In this document: piece by piece, positions 58,958-64,000 of the stretch
Layout of the letters: each line of letters begins with the position of its first letter
Numbering within the stretch: the first letter of the stretch is position 1
From: Chitinophagaceae bacterium
Lineage (GTDB): Bacteria > Bacteroidota > Bacteroidia > Chitinophagales > Chitinophagaceae
Direction of reading: 5' to 3'
NCBI GenBank assembly: GCA_004173235.1
Contig: SEAC01000016.1
Span: forward strand, 62,001-126,000
DNA: 64,000 nucleotides
Program-made: the position numbers and the translations under genes
Notes under the pieces: model-generated
The model's input: the letters and a program-made list of their open reading frames with translations, nothing else
Told to the model about the DNA's origin: nothing
Databases searched by the model: none

Positions 58958-60862
58958 ATGAAAAAGTTCTGGACGATTGCATTGCTACTGGCCGGCACCA
59001 CCGCCCAGGCACAGGCTCCAGCCGCAGATGCGGCGCAGGCCCTGGCAGGCACCGCCATGAAACTCTGGCCCGATTCGATGCTGCTGCCCGGCGATAAGTT
59101 TGCTAAGTGGCGCTACGATCAGGGCGTTGTGCTCAAAGGCATCGAAGGCATCTGGTCGGCTACAGGCGACGGCCAGTGGTTCCGCTACCTGCAGCGTTCT
59201 ATGGACGTGTTTGTGCAGGCTGATGGAAGCATCCGCGGATACAAACCCGACGAATACAACATCGATCATCTCAACAACGGTAAGGTGCTGCTCACCCTAT
59301 GGCAGGTGACCGGCCAGGAAAAATACCGCAAGGCCGCCGACCTTCTGTATAAACAACTCGCCACGCATCCACGCACTTCCGAAGGCTCGTTCTGGCACAA
59401 GAAGATCTATCCGGGCCAGGTGTGGCTCGATGGATTGTATATGGGCCAACCCTTCTATGCGCAGTATGCCAAGGCCTTCGGCAACCACAAAGCATTCGAC
59501 GACATCACGCGCCAGTTTGTGCTCATTGAAGGGCATGCCCGCGACGCGAAGACCGGCCTCCTGTACCACGGATGGGATGAAACGCGCCAGCAGCGCTGGG
59601 CGGACAAAACCACCGGCCTTTCGCCGAACGTGTGGGGCCGCGCCCTGGGATGGTATGGAATGGCACTGGTTGATGTGCTCGATTACTATCCCTCCGGCCA
59701 CCCCGGCCGCGATTCGCTGATGCGCATCCTTGATCGCTTTGCAACAGCGGTTGTGCGCGTGCAGGATAAAAGCGGCGCGTGGTACGATGTGCCGACCCAT
59801 CCGAAAAAACCGAAGAATTATTTAGAAGCTTCCGCCTCTGCGATGCTCGTATATACACTGGCAAAAGGCGTTCGAAAAGGCTACCTGCATCCACGATTTG
59901 CAGCAGCTGCACAAAAGGGCTATGCAGGCGTCGTTGAGAAATTCATCAGCACCGACAGCAGCCAGACCAACCTCAACGGGACGGTTGCGGTTTCGGGTCT
60001 CGGCGGCAATCCGTACCGCGATGGCTCTTTCGAATACTATATGAGCGAGCCGGTGATCGCGAATGATCCGAAAGGCGTCGGCGCCTTCATCAATATGGCG
60101 AACGAAGTGGCGCTGATGAATACCCCGCGCATCGGCGCCGGGCGCACCGTGCTGCTCGACTACTGGTTCAACAACGAATGGAAGAAGGGACCGAACGGCA
60201 CAGATGTGCGCTTTCATTATACCTGGGAAGATCGCGCCAACAGCGGCTTTTCACTGCTGGGTGAACTGTTTCGCAACAGCGGCTTCCGCACTGCTGCGCT
60301 GGACACTGCACCAGATGCGTCGAACCTTGCAATGGCATCCGTATACATCCTGGTGGACCCTGATACAGAGAAAGAAACAGCCCATCCGCACTTCATGAAC
60401 GATACGGCCGCAACGGCCATCGCCGAGTGGGTAAAGAAGGGCGGAACACTCGTGCTGCTTGCCAATGATGCAGGCAACTGCGACCTCGCTCATTTTAACC
60501 TGCTGGCTGCTAAATTCGGCATGCGTTTTAACGAAGACCATTTGAATATGGTACAGCGCGACCAATTTGAGCAGGGCGAAGTGGTGGTGCCTGCGGGCCA
60601 TCCGGTGTTCCGCACCGCCCGCCGCCTCTACATTAAAGAGCTGGCCAGCATCGAAACAACAGCACCCGCAACAGGGCTCCTTAGCAAAGAAGGCAGGACG
60701 GTGATGGCAACGGCGCAATATGGAAAAGGCCGCGTGCTGGCACTCGGCGATCCCTGGCTTTACAACGAATACACCGATGGCCGCAAGTTGCCACCGGGCT
60801 TTGATAACTACGCAGCCGCGATGGACCTCATTCGCTGGCTTGCGCAAAAATCTTCGCGATGA
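58958..60862 (+). CDS. GH105 unsaturated rhamnogalacturonyl hydrolase with C-terminal DUF4350-like domain
   Basis: The ATG at 58958 (634 residues) begins a signal peptide (MKKFWTIALLLAGTTAQA-Q). A TTG 9 bp upstream is less likely. The (alpha/alpha)6 barrel of GH105 spans about 25-375: YDQGVVLKGIEGIW, YKPDEYNIDHLNNGKVLL, catalytic-type Asp158 in WLDGLYMGQPFYA, ALGWYGMALVDVLDY and YLEASASAMLVYTLAKGV. It removes the unsaturated uronic acid that lyases leave on oligosaccharides, producing the substrate for KduI. Residues about 410-634 form a separate Rossmann/GATase-like domain (WVKKGGTLVLLAND, GKGRVLALGDPWLYNEY) of DUF4350 type with unknown role. The stop overlaps the PL10 start (ATGA). Confidence 0.9.
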   Translation: MKKFWTIALLLAGTTAQAQAPAADAAQALAGTAMKLWPDSMLLPGDKFAKWRYDQGVVLKGIEGIWSATGDGQWFRYLQRSMDVFVQADGSIRGYKPDEYNIDHLNNGKVLLTLWQVTGQEKYRKAADLLYKQLATHPRTSEGSFWHKKIYPGQVWLDGLYMGQPFYAQYAKAFGNHKAFDDITRQFVLIEGHARDAKTGLLYHGWDETRQQRWADKTTGLSPNVWGRALGWYGMALVDVLDYYPSGHPGRDSLMRILDRFATAVVRVQDKSGAWYDVPTHPKKPKNYLEASASAMLVYTLAKGVRKGYLHPRFAAAAQKGYAGVVEKFISTDSSQTNLNGTVAVSGLGGNPYRDGSFEYYMSEPVIANDPKGVGAFINMANEVALMNTPRIGAGRTVLLDYWFNNEWKKGPNGTDVRFHYTWEDRANSGFSLLGELFRNSGFRTAALDTAPDASNLAMASVYILVDPDTEKETAHPHFMNDTAATAIAEWVKKGGTLVLLANDAGNCDLAHFNLLAAKFGMRFNEDHLNMVQRDQFEQGEVVVPAGHPVFRTARRLYIKELASIETTAPATGLLSKEGRTVMATAQYGKGRVLALGDPWLYNEYTDGRKLPPGFDNYAAAMDLIRWLAQKSSR

Positions 60863-61890
60863 AGACCCGCCTGCACCATATACTGCTCGCGGGCTTCCTG
60901 CTTTCTGCCCCGCTGCTGCGTGCGCAGGATGCTGTGGCCGATTATATGTTGCTCTATCAACGCAGCAACGGCGGCTGGCCCAAGCACATCGGGGAGGTGA
61001 AGGTGGATTATACGAGGACGCTTAGCGACAATGAGCGCGCCGGCCTGCTTGATGACAAGGGTCGCAATGACGCTACCATCGACAACTGGGCGACGTCGAA
61101 AGAAATCCGCTACCTGCTGAAAGCTTTTGCGAAAAGCGGCAATCGCTCTTATCTCAAAGCAGCCGAGGAAGGTGTGCGCTACCTGCTGTCGATGCAGTAC
61201 GCGAATGGCGGCTTCCCGCAATTCTGGCCCGATACCAGTGGGTACCGCAAGGCCATTACCTACAACGACAACGCGATGGTAAATGCGCTCAACATCCTAT
61301 GGGATGTGACGCAGCACCGCGATGCATTCGCTTCGATGGATACTGCGCTTATGGCTCCGGCCCGCGCGGCTATTGCGCGCGGCATCGATTGCATTCTCAA
61401 AACCCAGGTGCGTGTAAATGGATCGCTCACAGGGTGGTGCGCGCAGCACGATCACCGCAGTTTCGCCCCGGTGAAGGCGCGCTCATTCGAGCTCGTATCG
61501 TTGAGTGGAATGGAAACCGTGGGCATCGTTGCATTCCTGATGAAAGTGGAAGCGCCATCGGCGGAAGTTCGCGCTGCAGTAGAAGGCGCCGTGCAGTGGT
61601 TGCAACGCAGCCGCATCAACGGGTATACGTACGGCGATGTAGCCGCCCCCAACCTTCCGAAAGGCCGCGACCGCTTGCTGCAGCCAGATGCGCAGGGTGT
61701 GGTTTGGGCGCGCTTTTACGACATTGAAACCAACCGTCCTTTTTTCAGCGGCCGCGATGGCGTGAAGAAGTGGAACGTTACCGAGATCGAGCAGGAGCGC
61801 CGCATAGGCTATGCCTGGTACGGCACATGGCCGAAGGAACTGCTGGAGAAGGACTATCCCGAATGGAAAAAACGCGTACAGCATTCGTGA
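60859..61890 (+). CDS. Pectate lyase family 10
   Basis: The 343-residue product has a signal peptide (cleavage near LRA-QD). It matches PL10: NGGWPKHIGE near the N-terminus, GRNDATIDNWATSKEIRYL, MQYANGGFPQFWPD, YNDNAMVNALNILWD, the WCAQHD strand, and GYAWYGTWPKELLEKDYPEWK at the end. PL10 is an (alpha/alpha)3 toroid lyase that cuts polygalacturonate by Ca2+-dependent beta-elimination, leaving unsaturated ends for GH105. The start overlaps the GH105 stop, and the next gene's start overlaps its stop, so translation is tightly coupled. It has no T9SS domain and is probably periplasmic. Confidence 0.9.
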   Translation: MKTRLHHILLAGFLLSAPLLRAQDAVADYMLLYQRSNGGWPKHIGEVKVDYTRTLSDNERAGLLDDKGRNDATIDNWATSKEIRYLLKAFAKSGNRSYLKAAEEGVRYLLSMQYANGGFPQFWPDTSGYRKAITYNDNAMVNALNILWDVTQHRDAFASMDTALMAPARAAIARGIDCILKTQVRVNGSLTGWCAQHDHRSFAPVKARSFELVSLSGMETVGIVAFLMKVEAPSAEVRAAVEGAVQWLQRSRINGYTYGDVAAPNLPKGRDRLLQPDAQGVVWARFYDIETNRPFFSGRDGVKKWNVTEIEQERRIGYAWYGTWPKELLEKDYPEWKKRVQHS

Positions 61891-62927
61891 AAACCCAAAG
61901 CACCATATTGATCCTGGCGGCATTGCTGGTGGCCTGCACGAGCTGCACGGCGCAGCACCGTAGTATTACGGTTGCGGCAACGGGCAATGCCGACTTCCAT
62001 TCGATCCAGGAGGCGATCAACAGCCTTACCGACTCGGCGGGAACGCCGCGCGTTATCCGCATAGCGAAGGGAACCTATCGCGAGAAGATCTTCCTCTCCA
62101 AACACAACGTGGTGCTCGTTGGTGAAGACCGCGACCACACCGTTATCACGCAAGACATCGCCCGCGACGAGTGGCGCTGCGCACATCCCGATGACTGGGG
62201 CGTGGCAACCCTGAACGTCAATGGAAACGATATCACGCTGCAGAACCTGACCATTGCCAACGACTACGGCTTCAACCAGCCGCAGCCGCGCACCGTGGCT
62301 TGCGCTGCCGACACGGTAAAAGGTGAGCGTACCATCACAAAGGATGGACACCAGATGGCGATGCGCTCGATGAAGGCTACCCGCCTGCGCGCGCTCAACT
62401 GCCGCTTCCGCGCATGGGCCGGCGATACGGTGAGCCCCTGGAACCTTCAGGACGGAATGTTCTACTTCAAGGACTGCCTGATGGAAGGCGGTGTGGATTT
62501 CTATTGTCCGCGCGGATGGGCCTGGGCCGAAAACTGCCGCTTCTTTTCCAACACCGGCGCGGCAGCCATCTGGCACGACGGTTCGGGAACGGAAGGCTTC
62601 AAGACTGTTCTGAAGAATTGCAGCTTCGACGGCTTCGATGGCTTCAAGCTCGGGCGTTACCACAAGGACGCTCAGTTTTACCTCGTTGACTGCCGCTTTT
62701 CGGAGCGCATGTCGGACACCGATATCTACCAGGTTAAAACCAGCAATGTGCTGCAGTGGGGACGCCGCGTGTATTATAGCGGTTGTCATCGTAATGGCGG
62801 CGACTTTGCGTGGTTTACCGACAACCTGGAAACGGATGGACATTCCACGAAGCTATCCGACGTTACCGTGCACTGGTTGTTCGGTGCGCAGTGGAACCCA
62901 GCTCTAACTCAAAATTTCCTAAACTAA
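61887..62927 (+). CDS. Divergent CE8 pectinesterase-like lipoprotein
   Basis: I prefer the GTG at 61887, whose GTGA overlap with the PL10 stop mirrors the other couplings in this operon. An ATG at 61863 would add eight residues. The product has 346 residues with lipobox LVAC near residue 15, so it is a lipoprotein. The beta-helix CE8 fold is visible: ITVAATGNADFHSIQEAINS, YREKIFLSKHNVVLVGEDRD. The catalytic-site strands are altered: WAGDTVSPW where Gln-Asp-Thr is usual (Asp kept, Gln lost), GGVDFYCPRGW where DFIFG is usual, and KLGRYHKD where LGRPW is usual. It may act on a different pectic ester or be an acquired non-PME carbohydrate esterase. Confidence 0.8.
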   Translation: MKTQSTILILAALLVACTSCTAQHRSITVAATGNADFHSIQEAINSLTDSAGTPRVIRIAKGTYREKIFLSKHNVVLVGEDRDHTVITQDIARDEWRCAHPDDWGVATLNVNGNDITLQNLTIANDYGFNQPQPRTVACAADTVKGERTITKDGHQMAMRSMKATRLRALNCRFRAWAGDTVSPWNLQDGMFYFKDCLMEGGVDFYCPRGWAWAENCRFFSNTGAAAIWHDGSGTEGFKTVLKNCSFDGFDGFKLGRYHKDAQFYLVDCRFSERMSDTDIYQVKTSNVLQWGRRVYYSGCHRNGGDFAWFTDNLETDGHSTKLSDVTVHWLFGAQWNPALTQNFLN

Positions 62928-62931
62928 GGTT

Positions 62932-64000
62932 ATGATCCTTTCCCGATATACTATTAAGAACATCCCCGCCGAACTCGTGAGTGTGCCAGACGAGGCAATC
63001 TTCGAATTGCCCGAGAAAGTGTTGCAGTTCGGTACCGGTGTGCTGCTGCGCGGCCTTCCGGATTATTTCATCGACAAGGCCAACCGCGCCGGCATCTTCA
63101 ATGGCCGCGTGGTGGTGGTGAAGTCGACAACACACGGCGACACGCGTGACTTCGACCGCCAGGACGGCTTGTACACGCTGTGCATCCGCGGGTTGGAGAA
63201 CGGCGTCAAAGTAGAAGAGTTCCAGGTGAACTCCTCCATCAGCCGTGTGCTGAGCGCTGGCGAACAGTGGGAAGAGATCCTCGAGTGCGCGCACAACGTG
63301 GACATGCAGGTGATCCTTTCCAATACTACCGAAGTAGGCATCGAGCTGACGCAGGACGATATTCGCCATCATCCGCCGAAGTCGTTCCCCGGCAAGCTGC
63401 TCGCGTTCCTGTATGAACGCTTTCGGGCATTTGAAGGATCTGCAATCAGTGGTATGGTGATCGTTCCCACAGAACTTATTCCCGACAATGGATCCAAGCT
63501 TCAGTCCATCGTGCTGGAGCTCGCGCACCTCAATGGGCTCGAAGATGAATTCATCGAGTGGCTGGAGACCTGCAATCATTTTTGCAATTCGCTGGTAGAC
63601 CGTATTGTGCCCGGGCGCCCAGAGGCCGACGACGCGGCTGCCATTGAAGCGAATACCGGTTACAGCGACAAGCTGCTGACCGTTTCGGAAGTATATCGGC
63701 TGTGGGCCATAGAAGGCGGTGAGGCCGTGCGCGATGTGCTTACGTTTGCCGATGCTGATGCCGGCGTTGTGATCACGCCCGACATCGACGTGTTTCGCGA
63801 GCTGAAACTGCGCCTGCTCAATGGCACGCACACATTCAGCTGCGGGCTTGCTTACCTCGCTGGTTGCGAAACCGTGAAGGAGGCAATGGAAGACGATGCC
63901 GTATCCAACTACATTGCCGACCTGATGCAAATGGAGATCAGCCACGCAATTCCTTATAAGCTGGAGCCTGTGCTGGCACAGAATTTCGGCCGCCAGGTGC
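62932..64000 (+). CDS. uxaB: Tagaturonate reductase / altronate oxidoreductase, cut by the window end
   Basis: The ATG at 62932 is 4 bp after the CE8-like stop. The frame is open to the window end (356 residues seen; the family has about 480). UxaB features are LQFGTGVLLRGLPDYFID, VVVVKSTTHGD, VILSNTTEVGIEL, MVIVPTELIPDNG, LVDRIVPGRP and LKLRLLNGTHTFSCG with the catalytic Lys-Asn-His neighbourhood. The enzyme belongs to the mannitol dehydrogenase family and reduces tagaturonate to altronate with NADH in the cytoplasm, in the isomerase route for galacturonate. The rest of that route (uxaC, uxaA, kdgK) would be expected just downstream, outside this window. Confidence 0.92.
   Translation, partial: MILSRYTIKNIPAELVSVPDEAIFELPEKVLQFGTGVLLRGLPDYFIDKANRAGIFNGRVVVVKSTTHGDTRDFDRQDGLYTLCIRGLENGVKVEEFQVNSSISRVLSAGEQWEEILECAHNVDMQVILSNTTEVGIELTQDDIRHHPPKSFPGKLLAFLYERFRAFEGSAISGMVIVPTELIPDNGSKLQSIVLELAHLNGLEDEFIEWLETCNHFCNSLVDRIVPGRPEADDAAAIEANTGYSDKLLTVSEVYRLWAIEGGEAVRDVLTFADADAGVVITPDIDVFRELKLRLLNGTHTFSCGLAYLAGCETVKEAMEDDAVSNYIADLMQMEISHAIPYKLEPVLAQNFGRQV

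Noticed and set aside
61770..61886. Longer start for the CE8-like lipoprotein
   Set aside because: The upstream codons overlap PL10 deeply and encode a basic, non-signal sequence. The GTG at 61887 gives the lipoprotein signal and the usual overlap.

Overview
The window comes from a member of the Bacteroidota, most likely a GC-rich Chitinophagaceae-type soil or plant-associated bacterium (family-level placement is inference). The supporting signs are a SusC/SusD pair, type IX secretion (T9SS) sorting domains of both type A and type B, PorP/SprF-family outer-membrane proteins, a PorE-like OmpA protein, and TAnnTTTG-type -7 promoter elements. No rRNA, tRNA, CRISPR array or transposase was recognised by eye.

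Region 1 (1-2004) holds the 3' end of an unrecognised gene, then a compact cassette. A DUF559 endonuclease-like gene lies between two different tandem-repeat arrays, and the whole is bounded by a perfect 41-bp inverted repeat (574-614 and 1509-1549) wedged between two terminators. A small secreted protein follows.

Region 2 (2184-14038) is an envelope-protease island. It encodes a secreted caspase-fold peptidase with a DUF4384-like tail, a secreted HtrA-like serine protease with an unusually short His-to-Ser spacing, a CHASE2 membrane protein without an output domain, a FecR-like secreted protein, an unknown lipoprotein and a caspase-TPR protein, all co-directional. A second caspase-TPR protein converges on them. 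All the predicted peptidases carry signal peptides, so they should act outside the cytoplasm. I do not recognise the full combination as a named system, and it is the strongest candidate for an undescribed one.

Region 3 (14151-40812) starts with a LacI-family regulator divergent from a KduD-like dehydrogenase. It continues with a 1629-residue T9SS cargo protein and two duplicated surface-protein operons: giant IgGFc-binding/PKD-like protein plus PorP/SprF, the first also with a PorE-like protein. It ends with KduI. The two giant proteins share architecture but carry 4 versus 14 copies of a repeat of about 90 residues.

Region 4 (40894-64000) is a pectin/rhamnogalacturonan utilisation locus: SusC, SusD, rhamnogalacturonan acetylesterase, a giant PL1-CE8 fusion, CE8, GH43, Gfo/Idh/MocA oxidoreductase, GH28, GH105, PL10, a divergent CE8 and tagaturonate reductase (cut by the window end). 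With KduI and KduD this covers depolymerisation, de-esterification, import and the first intracellular uronate steps.

A palindromic LacI-type operator (9-bp arms around 6 bp, CGTT n6 AACG core) occurs before the GH28 operon, between kduI and susC, and before both giant surface-protein operons. A weaker version lies between lacI and kduD. In three cases the operator centre sits exactly 57.5 bp upstream of the first base of the -7-like element. This suggests one regulator, probably acting from an activator-like position, links pectin use to production of giant cell-surface proteins.

Limits: domain calls come from reading translated sequence without searches, repeat counts and boundaries are approximate, and regulatory links are inferred from sequence only.
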